Positions 21,344 through 32,277 of a DNA stretch of 64,000 nucleotides are shown here, in pieces. The stretch is from positions 39,246,840-39,310,839 of the forward strand of contig NC_061869.1 in assembly GCF_907164915.1 (NCBI RefSeq), in the 5' to 3' direction. The first letter of the stretch is position 1; every line of letters starts with the position of its first letter. The position numbers and the translations under genes were made by a program. The notes under the pieces are model-generated. The model did not search any database. It saw only the letters and a program-made list of their open reading frames with translations, and was not told the DNA's origin. Source of the stretch: Impatiens glandulifera. Lineage: Eukaryota > Streptophyta > Magnoliopsida > Ericales > Balsaminaceae.

Positions 21344-22571
21344 GGAACCGACCAGACAAACTAAACAGAAGTTAAACTTCATGTGCAGGTACTGAACAAA
21401 CCGGAACCGGAAATCAGGTGTTCAGAAAATGGTCGCTACCACTTCAAAGAAACCGGCTTCAAGTGATCAAGCCGAAGGATCACAGGAACCGGCATCTCTA
21501 TCTCAAGCAACCGGTTAACGAAAAACAAAAGATTACACTCCAACCGGATCATAAGGTACAAGACACAGAAACCGGAAAGTACAGATCAAGAGTCAGAAGA
21601 TTCAAATCTCAAGAGTGACGTACCATGACGGAAGAAACGTGTATCGAAAGAATAAAAGAAGATCGGATCCGATCAGAAGCATGGGAGGAAAGCAATGATG
21701 CCTTGGTGATCCGATGCTGACGACCGGAAGCGGATGTTCAACACGTGTATCAATCTGAAAACCGGCTATGTCATCATTTGTTCAGAGTCACCTGCATGAA
21801 TGCCAGGTGTTGAGGAAGTTGAAGCGTGCAAGCAACCCTTCTGCAAACAGGCGTGATGACGATCAACCAATCCAGAAGAGAGAGAAGAAAGTAGCCGTTA
21901 GCTACTTTCAGCTATAAAAGGGAGAACAATCGTCTTCATTCAATGCAGTTCGGGACTTGTAGTTGTGAGCATCATAAATTCAAAAAGACATAAAGCATTA
22001 AATTCTAGAGAGATAAAGTTCTATATTCTAAAGTCGGTTTGCCTAAAACCGGAAGTCACTTGTGTGATATTGTGTTGAGTTGTTGTATTACATCAAAAGT
22101 GTGAGTTTGGTGTAACCGGCGAGTAGCGAAGTTGGGCTCGACCGGAAGTGTAAACTGTAACTTTAAAGAGTTAGTGGAGATCCTTCTCATAACCTGAGAA
22201 GAAGGGGTGACGTAGGAGGGTTTGCTCCGAACATCCATAAACAAATTTCCTTGTCTTGTGCTCTTTCATTTCGCTTTCATTTCCCGCTGTCTTACCGTAA
22301 ACCGCAAATCAATCATACTTCCAAAACCGGTCACTCACTTTCATTAAACATCTTCCTTCTTAAACATCATCTAAAGTCGCAAACGTTGCTTCAACCTGAA
22401 ACAGACATTTCCGCCCTTGAACACCGGTTCAAGAGTCTGTGACAGGTTGTGCAGTGCTGAGAACGGTTTTAGTCTCTAACCGGACTATCACCAAGTTGTG
22501 TGTGTGTTGTAAGCGGTCACCCTAAACCGGAAAACAACCCCGGTCCTCCAAGGGCGTCCCCGATCCTAACA
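21315..22571 (+). repeat. Copia-A 3' LTR
   Basis: 1,257 bp, near-identical to 9338-10592. Differences seen by eye: ggccag/gaccag, tatact/tacact, ccagat/ccggat, gaacaa/gaataa, agtcat/agacat, cattct/ccttct, plus one extra GT. It is followed by the TAATA target duplication at 22572-22576. Confidence 0.93.
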
Positions 22572-22576
22572 TAATA

Positions 22577-24330
22577 CCATATAATGCTTTGTCAAGTTTA
22601 AAAATATGATTTCACAAGGAGTGATCCTTAAAGCCAGACAGTTGTTCAACATACACATCCTTATTTAAAATTCCATTTAAAAATGCACTATTTACATTCA
22701 TTTGTAAACTATAATGTTCTTAAAAGATGCATAAGCTAGGAATATTCTGATTGCTTTAAGTCTAACAACAGGGGCAAATGACTCCTCAAAGTCAATTCCA
22801 TCCTCATGTCTATAGCCTTGAGTTACGAATAAGGCATTGTTTCTCACAACTCAACCATCTTCACTAAGATTGTTTCAAAAAACCCATCTGGTTCCAATAA
22901 TCGATTGATTAGTCGGTCTTGGAGTTAAATGCCACACTTTATTTCTTTCAAATTGATTCAACTCCTCTTGTAGTGCATTAATCCAATCTGGATCAAGTAA
23001 TGCTTCATTGATCCTATTTGGCTCAATTTGAGAAATAAAGGCAGAGTTTGCCATTTCATCCAGTAATTGGTGTCTTGTCCTAACAGGAGCATTATGATTA
23101 CCAATTATTAATTCAGGTGGATGATTTATGTTCCATTTGAAGCTTGGTCCTAAAGGATTAGACGTGTTGTCAGACAGCCCTGCGACGTCCGAACTATCAA
23201 TTGTTTGATGACACTTACACCCGAAAATTCGAAAGTATAAAACTTTAAGAATTCTTCCATAAAACAGTTCATAGGGTGTTTTGCTAAAGCATTTGTTAAT
23301 CATTGACCAATTTTGAGTATAGCAAGTTGTGTTTATGGCTTCTGTCCATAGCTTCTGAGAAACACCTAAGTCGGCTAGCATAAATCTCGTTCCTTCCTTC
23401 AATGTTTTTACTCTCCTCTCAGCAACACCATTTTGTTGTGGAGTTCTGGCACTAGACAACTCGTGTCTAATCTCAGACTCCTCGAGGTTAGAAGATAGGA
23501 ATCTGTTGGTGAATTTGATTACCCTGTCACTCCTAATTTTGATGATGCTTAAAATTTTTTTGTTTTGAAGTCTTCTAAGGATCTTTATCAAATTTTCAAC
23601 AGTTTGATCCTTAGTTGATAAGAAAATAACCCAAGTAAATCTTGAAAAATTATCAATTATGACAAAAGTGAATCTTATTCCTCCCAAGCTTTTTACTGGA
23701 GTTAGACCGAACAAGTCTATATACAATAGTTCTAAGCATCAGTTGGATTGAGATTTCCCTTTACTCTTAAAAGTTGATCTCACCAATTTGCCCAACTTCC
23801 AAGCAGGACAAACTTTGTCATTTGAAAACTTCAATTTAGGTAAACCAAAAACTAAGTCATGTAAAAAAATGTTTTTAATTATTTATAATTAAGATGATTT
23901 AATCTCTTATGCCATAGCCTGTTTTGATCATTTTTGGCTATCATGCATACATGATTAAATATCTTATTTTTCCAGTTCATTTTTAAGAGTTTCCTACTTT
24001 ACTTCCGGCCAGTAGGGTGTTGCCTTGCAGATCCTTAACCAGACATGCATGCGTTTGAAAATCAATAGTAAATCCATTGTCAAACAATTGGCTTATGCTA
24101 ATCAGGTTATAACATAGGTTCTCAACATGTAGCACGTCGTTTAAAATGATGTTACTATGGATAATCTTACCCTCACCCACGGTCTTACCCTTGTTATTAT
24201 CACCAAAAGTGATCTAAGGCCCAATGCACTTCGTTATTCCAGTTAGAAGTTGTCTATCATCGGTCATGTGTCTGGAGCAGCCACTGTCCAAATACCAGAC
24301 AGATTCCTCCAAGTAGCTGACCTGTTATAC
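22577..24330 (-). pseudogene. Copia-C pol, 5' part (protease, integrase, start of RT)
   Basis: Minus strand, reading down: protease with an intact 'DSGCSRHMT' (about 24290-24255), 'ENLCYNLISISQLFDNGF' (24120-24065), a weak integrase finger region, and the integrase core 'YIDLFGLTPVKSLGG' (23725-23680) through '[15 protein letters not shown]' (23460-23415). RT begins with 'NQSIIGTRWVF' (about 22907-22875) and runs to the break at 22577 in the 'KALYG' motif. Stops and shifts separate the pieces. The last residues join those at 9337-9300 across Copia-A. Confidence 0.85.
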
Positions 24331-24989
24331 CTATAAATAGACATTTTTATAGTTTTTAGTACTCACATTCAATTGGGTCTTCAGTTAATTAGTCCTTTGG
24401 GAATACATATTTGAGTTATCTTGATGGATTTTCCATGTTGTGTTGTGAGCAATACATATGATTTAGGCATAACATACATCTTCCTGCTAGCCACTGATCC
24501 GTTAACCTTAGAGGATGGTTTTTGTCTAAAATTCCTTGACTTCTCGTCAAGTTTAATTTGCCAGCTTTCAGTTGTCCTTACATAAATAATCTCATATTTT
24601 AATGTTAAGTCCTCACATCTTGGATCAGTTCCTTTATCAGTTAAACTTACCTTGTTAAAGCTTATTCCTTTATCAGTTAAACTTACCTTGTTAAAGCTTA
24701 TAGTCTTAAGCTTATCTTTCACTGGGTTTAACTTCTTTGACGACTAGTTTGGGCTAGCATTGTCAAATCCTAAACCGGATATACATCCGGTAGGCCTCAG
24801 CAAACTAATCTGCTGTCTGACTACATCTTCTGACCTCGTCCATGAATAGACCACATAAGTCAAACATTGGTTTCAGAAAATAGTGTTTGAACCTTTTCCT
24901 TGAGCTTCTCATTCTCAAATGAGAGCTCAACCACTTTGTTTTCTTGTCATCCTTTCTCTTGTCATCACGCTTTGGCTTCCTAGATTCCT
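24331..24989 (-). other. Decayed Copia-C gag-protease linker
   Basis: Between the zinc knuckle and the protease. It contains a short internal direct duplication at about 24625-24705: 'tccttta tcagttaaacttac' followed by 'cttgttaaagctta' occurs twice in tandem. No supported domain. Confidence 0.5.
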
Positions 24990-25860
24990 CTTTGTAATGT
25001 CATAGTTTATCACAGTTAAAACATTTCAAGTTAGCCTTATAGTTAGTCTTATCATTATTGATAATATGTGAAAAGCTTGAGTCAAGATTGCTCTTCTTCA
25101 TGAATCTGCCGAATTTCTTCACGAAGAGAGCCATGACGTCGTTGCTAATCTTCTCGGCAACAGTCTTCATAGTAGTGGCAGCAGGTGGCTCTTCAGTAGT
25201 TACCAGTGCCTTGGTAGAGATGATAGATGTGGAATGCTCCTCTTTGTTTCTAGAGTTTATCTCAAACTCATAGGCCTTCAAATCGACTAGCAAATCATAG
25301 AACTATATCTTGTTGAGGTCTTTATATTCCCTCATCGCCTTCGTCATAATATCCTACTCTCTAGAAAAAGCACGCATGACTTTGATCACAACCTCTCTGT
25401 TACTGTAAGTCTTGCCCAAAGTGGAAAGAGTAGTGATAATCTTACTGAATATCTCATTAAATTCAGTCATCGTCTCTCCAAGACGCATCTTGATGTTATC
25501 GAACTGTTATGTGGCAACCATGAGTTTGTTTTCTTTGGTTTGCTCATTGTCTTCACACAGTTGAGTCAGCCTTTCCCAAATTTCTTTGGCAATGGGGCAT
25601 GTGATGATCTTATTGAACATGTTATCATTCAATGTCTTGTAGAGGATGACTTTTTCCTTGTTGTCGAGGTTGTTCTTCCTCTTATCTTTGCTGGTCCACT
25701 CAGATCTCGGCTTTTCAATCTTTATCGGACCATCAGTGATGACAAAGCACATTTCATCATCTATGATAGATAAATGAGTTTGCACTCTCACCTTCTATCC
25801 GTTGTAGTTTTCCTTAGAAAACATGGGAACCTTGTTGATGATAGTCATAAACATGATTTA
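24990..25860 (-). pseudogene. Copia-C gag
   Basis: Minus-strand fragments match Copia-A Gag piece by piece: 'DDEMCFVITDGPIKIEK', 'SEWTSKDKRKNNLDN', 'NEQTKENKLMVAT' (25790-25510), then 'DLKAYEFEINSRNKEEHS' and the start of a zinc knuckle 'LKCFNCDKL' (25290-25000). Stops break the frame near 25500 and 25300. It was a capsid/nucleocapsid protein and is no longer functional. Confidence 0.85.
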
Positions 25861-25893
25861 GGAAAGTGGTGATGCTTTAGAATATAAAACAGG

Positions 25894-25905
25894 GCTCTGA
25901 TACCA
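25894..25905 (-). other. Primer-binding site of Copia-C
   Basis: The plus strand GCTCTGATACCA is TGGTATCAGAGC on the minus strand, two bases from the LTR edge, the same spacing as in Copia-A. It fixes the position of the 5' LTR at higher coordinates. Confidence 0.92.
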
Positions 25906-25907
25906 CT

Positions 25908-27401
25908 TATTAGGATCAGTGTTGACAATAGAGACTAGGGTCTGACTATTGTTAACAAATTACAAACTTCGATTCGATTTTAACTTTATTAGAAGTTAAA
26001 ATCTATTTCTATTCTTCGCAAATCTTCACAAACTCTTGAACAAGTTCAAGTGCGGAATCGTTTGTTGGATTTGAAGCTTTAGATGTATGAATGTCAATGG
26101 CAGGAAGTAAAGAATACAAGGAGTTTTATGGATGTTCGGAGATAAAACTCTTACGTCACCCTTCTTTTTTAACATTAAGGATATTCATTAGAAGACTTTG
26201 ATCGGTATAGACCACACTACACAAACCCAGTTAGAAATCACATGACTTAACAATCGCTTGATTCTAAACTTCTAGCTATCCCTCTATTGAACAGAACAAC
26301 CTCTGTTCAAATTACAATACTAATATTTTACATAGAAAGATTAGTATACGATTTACAATATGATCACATCTAGATTGTAAGTAATTCGTGCTTGAGCTTG
26401 AGAGATGGGATAATCAACGAGAAAACTTAAGCAACTTGAGAGACCGATATGTGAACCAAACCGTGATTGAGAGTTAAGTTCCCGTTATTCGTCAGTTGTC
26501 CTTGAGATTCTTTTAATCCTTGAAGAGAACCAACGGTCGAATCTTCTTTGTGGACACATGGCATGTGTCCGTTGGATGGCCGCCAATAGTACAACAATAT
26601 AGAAGACTGTGAACATTGGGATCGTGGCCGTACAAGACTAATAGTACGTCAAATATTCTCTGATATTTTGTTATTCTAGAGAGATACAACGTGGGAAATT
26701 TGGATGATAAACGAATATGTGGCAGTCTTTCATTTGTCGAGATTAGTTGACTTGTCAGACTGCTGATAACGAACATAGTAGACAAGCTGAGTAGAGAAGA
26801 AGACGCTCCTTCGGACGTTTGATTAAGTCGGAAGACGTCTAACTACGCTTCTTCATTAGACTATGTCTAAGAAGAAGTTAGACAACGTCTAACCACGCAT
26901 TCCTTAGACCGCGTTTGAAGGAGTTAGACGACGTCTAACCGCGCTTTCTTTAGACTACGACTAAAGGAGCTAGATGACATCTAACTACGCACACTCCTTA
27001 GACCATGTCTGAAGGAGATAAACGACGTCTAACTGCGCTTTCCTTAGACCGCGTCTGAAGGATTTAGACGACGTTTAACTGCGCACACTCCTTAGACCGC
27101 GTTTGAAGGAATTATACAACGTCTAACTGCGCGCACTCCGTAGACCACGTTTGAAGGAGTTTGACGACGTCTAACCACACACACTCCTTAGACCACGTCT
27201 AAAGAAGTTAAACGATATCCGAATAGACAGACTTCTTCAAATTTGTACCTGCACAAAAGTAAGTTACTCAACTAAGTTTTGTTCAAGTTACAACTTAGTT
27301 TTATTTAACCCATTAAAATTATGTCGTTCTTATCTTTTAAGTTAATTAATTAATTCTCTCTTAAGTTATTTACTCTTTTCCTTATTTAATTTAATCCAAC
27401 A
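25908..27401 (-). repeat. Copia-C 5' LTR
   Basis: About 1.5 kb on the minus strand, from TGTTGGATTAA (at 27401) to CCTAATA (at 25908; the terminal CA has decayed to TA). It carries the block shared with other LTRs here ('ttttatggatgttcggag' and 'cttacgtcacccttctt' on the plus strand, 26124-26166) and a palindrome-rich tract at 26790-27240. The right edge abuts unit 1 backbone sequence that matches unit 2 from about 49002. No partner 3' LTR remains in the window. Confidence 0.8.
26790..27240. repeat. Palindromic TTAGAC..GTCTAA array in Copia-C LTR
   Basis: About a dozen imperfect copies of 'ttagacgacgtctaac' (arms TTAGAC/GTCTAA around GAC), alternating with 'ccttagaccgcgtctgaagg'. The period is about 60-65 bp. 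Non-coding. Confidence 0.85.
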
Positions 27402-28489
27402 AAACATTACATATTTCATCTAAGGTTGATTCCTTTTAATTTACATTACATTTGGTTGGACCACCACTCATTTATTCATGGTGTTAAAGTTGGTGCCACC
27501 GATTTTGCATGGATAGGTTTTCGTACATGATTTGAGTCGTGGTCTGTTAGTGAACTATCTAGATCTATATTAAAATTATTTTCTTGAGAAGACATTGAAA
27601 TCTAGAAGTACGTATTTGAGACTACATCAAACAAATAGAGATATTACACATCTTGTATCATCCTGAATAAATGTTTAAATGATGAAACAAAAAATGGCAA
27701 CTTAACTTCATGTTTTAGTTTAGACATTACTTTGCAACTTAACTTCATTTCTTGGATTCAAACTCACGATAGGTTAATACTTATCGAGGTGAAAATATGG
27801 AGTGTAATCGATATAGTATTGAGTCGGTTCAAGAAGGAAGTATGCGATTGGGATAACATTGAAAGATCAACAAATGTATGACGAGCCATGGACATGGGAA
27901 TCCAAAATATATGTGAGTTCGATGATTCCTATTTTAGTTGAAGTTCCTCTTTCTCGCATTGGACTCGTCAAATTTAATAAGTTCTCTCATTACCATTCAT
28001 AGAATTTTTTACCGGACCTTTAATATTTTTTTAATTTAGAACTTAACAAACAAAAATCATCTAGGATGCATGTGTGATTTAAGTTAAAATAAAAATGTGA
28101 CTTATGATTTTTTATATTATATAAATTGATTTTTATTTTTTTATTTTGATACATTAGAAGTTTTCAATATTCAGGCCACACCATCTTAGGTTCTCTTTAA
28201 TTTCAACCTCACATGTTGTGCTAACATTCTTTAAGATCACATTTTTAATTCACATGTGGGAAGGCGTCCAAAAAAATATTTCTATCGCATTATTTTTTAG
28301 ACTAGGTTTTTTCGCTGAAAGAGGTAAACACAACATTATCCTATCATGGTAGTTCAAATTACAATAATCTTACTTTCAAAATAAAAGTCCTATATTTCAT
28401 TTTCACTTAAAAATGTTCTTATTAAAGTGGAAGTATGACGGTAAGGGCGTACTTTGCAATATTGAACCACTTCAAACCCCTTAGTTAAA
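27402..28489. other. Unit 1 backbone without a recognised gene
   Basis: Matches 49002-49862 and 51003-51180 of unit 2 with many small differences (for example 'ttggttggaccaccactcatttattcatgg'). Translations are full of stops in both copies, so I see no gene. The empty site for the unit 2 Mutator-like element is 'catttttaat' at 28240-28249. Confidence 0.7.
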
Positions 28490-28494
28490 TATTC

Positions 28495-30445
28495 TGATAG
28501 GATCGGCTTTATCGATAGAGACGGGGGTCTGGTTATTGATGACCGCTAATGAAAAACGGTTTGAAAGAAATCTTGTTAGGATTTAATTCGCTTTTTATTC
28601 TACGCAAACCCTTGTAAACACTTGAAACAGAATCAAGGCGGAATCGTTTACTTAGGTTTGAAGCTCAAGATGAAGAATGTGAAGATGACAGAATTGAAAA
28701 GACACAACAGTTTGTTTATGGATGTTCGGAGCAAACTCTTCTACATCACCCCTTCTTCCAACCACCGAAAAGATTCACTATAATATGATTCGAATCAAAT
28801 TCAATTTTCACACACTTAGCTCACTATTGAATAGAACACACTCTGTTCAATTTACATGATGAAGAATATCACTCAGCTAACTGTGTTTTTGATTCTAGCT
28901 CTCTCTTTATTCACACACAGTACATAAGGAGAGCAGCTTACGGCCTGAGTATTCAAAAGATTGATTACACAGTAATTTCAGCAAGATGATCGAATCGCTT
29001 TCTCTTTTTGTAAATTCCGACAGTTCGTCCATTGTCCTTAGGATTTGATAAATATTGGGCATAGACTAACGGTCGAATCTTTAGAATGATACGTGACACT
29101 CTTCCATTGGAAAGCCTCCATAGTACACAACAAGTTCTGAGCACAGGGATCGTGGCCGTACACCAACTGGTAGTGCGCCGAATATTCCATTAGAGATGTA
29201 CCTGCAAAACAAGTAATATGAGGGAAATTCTCTTACGTGGCATTCGTTAGTTGGTTATATATAGTTATCGTACTGATCTTCACTAGAAAGTGGAGCATGA
29301 GTAGAGTACAACTAAAGCACGTGGGTAGGCGGGTGCTAGCTTCAAGCATACTACTTAAGCATAGCATTAGACGTATTTTAGTTAGACGACCTCGTCTAAT
29401 GAAATTAAACATCCCCGTCTAAGAGCATAATCCATTAGACCGCATAGTCTAATGGGATTAGACTTACGTCTAATTACAATCACTTCAGACTAATCTGAAG
29501 GAGTTAGACTACACGTCTAACTTTCACCAATTAGACTACACGTCTAATTGTTACAAACCATTAGACTGCACGTCTAACTCCACTGAGTTACAGTGCACGT
29601 CTAATTCCGGTTCTACTTCAGACTTGTCGGAAGGAGTTAGACTTACGTCTAACTTTCAGGTTCTATTAGACTGCACGTCTAACTCCACGAGTTAGATTGC
29701 ACGTCTAATTACGGTTCTACTTCAGAGTTGTCTGAAGGAGTTAGACTACGTCTAACTTTCAGGTTCTATTAGACTGCACGTCTAACTCCACGAGTTAGAC
29801 TACACATCTAATTACGGTTCTACTTCAGACTTGTCTGAAGGAGTTAGACTACGTCTAACTTTAACAATCCATTACACTACACGTCCAACTCCGCTGAGTT
29901 AGACTGCACGTCTAATTCCGAAAATATATTAGACTACACGTCTAACTCCATGAGTTAGACTGCACGTCTAATTACGAGATCTATTAGACTGCACGTCTAA
30001 TTCCGCTGAGTTAGACTGCACGTCTAACTTCGAGATCTATTAGACTGCACGTCTAACTCCGCTAAGTTTGGTTGCACGTCTAATTCCGAATATCTATTAG
30101 AATGCACGTCTAACTCCGCTGAGTTAGACTGTACGTCTAATTACTGATATATTAGATTGCACGTCTAACTTCACAAGTTAGACTACACGTCTAATTCCTC
30201 TAGTTAGACTACACGTCTAACACCGCTTAGTTAGACTACACGTCTAACTTCGCTAGTTAGAATGCACGTCTAACTCCGTGCATCTAATGCCAAATCGGTC
30301 TAATGATCCTCATTAGAACCAAGTCTAATTAGATTGTTCTTTAATGCACCTACATCAAAAACAATTAGACGCATAGGTTATTTCATTATCAAAATTCCAC
30401 TAGTCAAACTATTTCAACACTTAGTCAAATAAATTTGACCCAACA
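28495..30445 (-). mobile_element. Solo LTR of a Sirevirus-like copia
   Basis: A 1,951 bp sequence with copia LTR ends (minus strand TGTTGGG...CCTATCA), flanked by TATTC at 28490-28494 and 30446-30450. Its right half on the minus strand matches the Copia-C LTR ('gatcg..ttatcgatagagacgggggtctg', 'ttatggatgttcggagcaaac'). No internal region is present, so it is a solo LTR left by recombination between the LTRs of one element. Unit 2 has the unoccupied site 'caatattcttagtgg' near 51180. Confidence 0.88.
29360..30290. repeat. Dense palindromic array inside the solo LTR
   Basis: About 27 copies of 'cgtctaa' by eye, mostly within the 17-bp palindrome TTAGACTGCACGTCTAA and close variants (TGCAC, TACAC or TAC centre). 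A second palindrome 'cttcagacttgtctgaag' recurs about every 120-130 bp in the left half. Spacing is irregular (25-30 bp), and arms are conserved better than the linkers. Confidence 0.9.
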
Positions 30446-30450
30446 TATTC

Positions 30451-31041
30451 TTAGTGGGAAATAAATTTGACATCCTTTATTCATGCATGATTACCGTGTT
30501 CCAAGCAAAGAGATGTGGGATAACGACCAGGTTGTCGAACACTAAACACGCAAGTTCAAGTGAGATCGAGCTCGACGAGATGATTAAATGAAGATGGATT
30601 GAAGTTGAAAAGATGGTTGTGAGTTAACGATTTTTGGATTGTTGAAGAAGAGCTAGAAATCGACCGACGAATCATTTGCATGCAGGAGGTCTTGATATCG
30701 ATATCAAAATAAGGTTTTGTAGGCAATTCAAACAGCATCAAATTATGACTATGATGGGAGAGGAGTACCTAATTGCGAGAGTCAGCGGTCGTTTCTTTTT
30801 GCTCCGACTAAAAACGTAACAAAGCTTCTTAGTGGTAGATTCGTAAATAAAATGATTTTTTTATCGACGCGAATATTGGATGAAACATAGGCACACATTA
30901 ATCTATATTACATATAAATAATATTATATAGTTTTTTTAATTAAGAAAAACTAGATAAATAATACAGATAAAGAAAATTGTTATGATGTTTAAGTTGGAT
31001 GTGTGAGTAAATGAAAATATTATATGTAGTTCATATCTGTA
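30451..31041. other. Unit 1 backbone with a short conserved frame
   Basis: Matches unit 2 from about 51186 to 51745. A minus-strand frame at 30741-30556 starts 'FELPTKPYFDIDIKTSCM' and its unit 2 partner (51521-51333) reads 'FEIPTKPYFDIGFKPSYM'. They diverge downstream by frameshift. This could be a relic exon or chance, and I do not call a gene. Confidence 0.5.
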
Positions 31042-31050
31042 TTACAACAA

Positions 31051-31894
31051 GGGCAAATTACCTGGGCGGTCCTCGAACTATCTCGATCGCTCACTTTTGG
31101 CCCTCAAATTAATTTTTGAAACAAATCGCCCCTTCAACTTTTATAAAGGTCACCGGTGGCCCTTCCATCAACTTTTTAGTTAAACTTAACGGTTTAAGTT
31201 TAAAATATTATTTTTTTATATATTATCTTTAAACTTATATTTTATATTTATATATATAATTATTAAATCGCTTAAATATAATATTATATATATATTATTA
31301 TTAAATTTTATATAATTATTAAATCTTTTATATAATAAATAAATAATATATATTATTTATTTTTATCTATATATATATAATTTATATATATTATCTTTAA
31401 CTAATTTATATATAATATTTATATAATATATATTTTAAAAATTAATTTAATTGTTAAAATAATACTACTCAAATACTTTTAACACTTAAATTATTTTTTA
31501 AAATATATATTATATAAATATTATATATAAATTAGTTAAAGATAATATATATAAATTATATATATATGTTGATAAAAATAAATAATATATATATTATTTA
31601 TTTATTATATAAAAGATTTAATAATTATATAAAATTTAATAATATATATATATATATATATAATATTGTATATAAACGATTTAATAATTATATATATAAA
31701 TATAAAATATAAATTAAAGATAATATATAAAAAAATAATATTTTAAACTTAAATAGTTATGTTTATCTAAAAAGTTGACGGAAGGGCCACCGGTGACCTT
31801 TATAAAAGTTGAAGGGGCGATTTGTTTTAAAAATTAATTTGAGGCCAAAAGTGAGCGATCGATATAGTTCGAGGGCCGTCCAGGTAATTTTACG
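31051..31894. mobile_element. Foldback/Mutator-like MITE (844 bp, 9-bp TSD)
   Basis: The ends are long inverted repeats: 'gggcaaattacctgggcggtcctcgaac' at the left, and its imperfect complement '...gttcgagggccgtccaggtaatttt' at the right. The arms continue through 'ccttcaacttttataaaggtcacc' and then an AT-rich palindrome, so almost the whole element can fold on itself with a loop near 31440-31490. A 9-bp TTACAACAA duplication (31042-31050 and 31895-31903) fits the Mutator superfamily. Unit 2 has the empty site 'attacaacaatacc' at about 51740. No transposase. Confidence 0.85.
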
Positions 31895-32211
31895 TTACAA
31901 CAATAACATAGTAATAAGATTGAAAAAATATATTAGTCAAAGTAAAACGAATACAAAGAATGAAACATGAATATCAAGCAAAAATGGTAACATGAATATC
32001 AAGCAAAAATGGTAACAAAAATATTTAATATTGACTGTATAATAAATAATTTTGAATTGGTCAATTTAGTTCAAATTGTTACTATATAAGGTTATCAAAT
32101 TTTTAATTTTCTATATTTGAAGATTTCCAAATCAAATTAGATTGATGTCTATAATATTTTTCGTGTCGATTTTTAAAGTCAATATTTATCTATTTTTTCT
32201 TCACTATTATC

Positions 32212-32219
32212 TATAAATA
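32212..32219 (+). promoter_or_regulatory. Probable TATA box of MADS gene copy 1
   Basis: TATAAATA 66 bp upstream of the ATG at 32278, in 'cactattatctataaatacaattcttatt'. The same phrase lies 66 bp before the unit 2 MADS ATG (52041-52048), so the core promoter was conserved through the duplication. Confidence 0.6.
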
Positions 32220-32277
32220 CAATTCTTATTTAGTGAAGAGGAGACACATAACATACTTCTTCAATTTTGAGAGAGTA

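Larger units (their letters stand above)
9338..22571 (+). mobile_element. Copia-A: young 13.2 kb Sirevirus-like copia with three accessory genes
   Basis: Complete element with LTRs at 9338-10592 and 21315-22571, both starting TGATAG and ending CTAACA. The flanking target duplication is TAATA (9333-9337 and 22572-22576). Order: LTR, primer site, gag, protease-integrase-RT-RNase H, three accessory genes, polypurine tract, LTR. RT words such as '[12 protein letters not shown]' and '[16 protein letters not shown]' are typical of the SIRE/Maximus (Sirevirus) lineage, whose members often carry an extra ORF after pol. The element sits in the RT of Copia-C in the opposite orientation. pol is broken in four places although the LTRs are nearly identical. 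Confidence 0.93.
4641..27401 (-). mobile_element. Copia-C: old Sirevirus-like copia, interrupted and 3'-truncated
   Basis: A decayed minus-strand Ty1/copia element split by Copia-A at 9337/22577. Reading down the minus strand: 5' LTR (27401-25908), primer site (25905-25894), gag, protease, integrase, reverse transcriptase, the Copia-A insertion, rest of RT and RNase H (to 8262), a spacer rich in TAGACG repeats, then an accessory gene remnant (7340-4641). No 3' LTR was found; the element ends against the CACTA remnant at about 4640, so its 3' end is lost. Motifs such as 'MNIFLGLQIRQ' and 'FTKPLHETKFSYFRN' resemble Copia-A closely, so both belong to one Sirevirus-like group. Confidence 0.85.

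Noticed and set aside
29360..30290. CRISPR-like regular repeats
   Set aside because: Spacing is irregular, spacers are themselves related, and the array lies inside a plant LTR with a target duplication. It is an LTR motif array.
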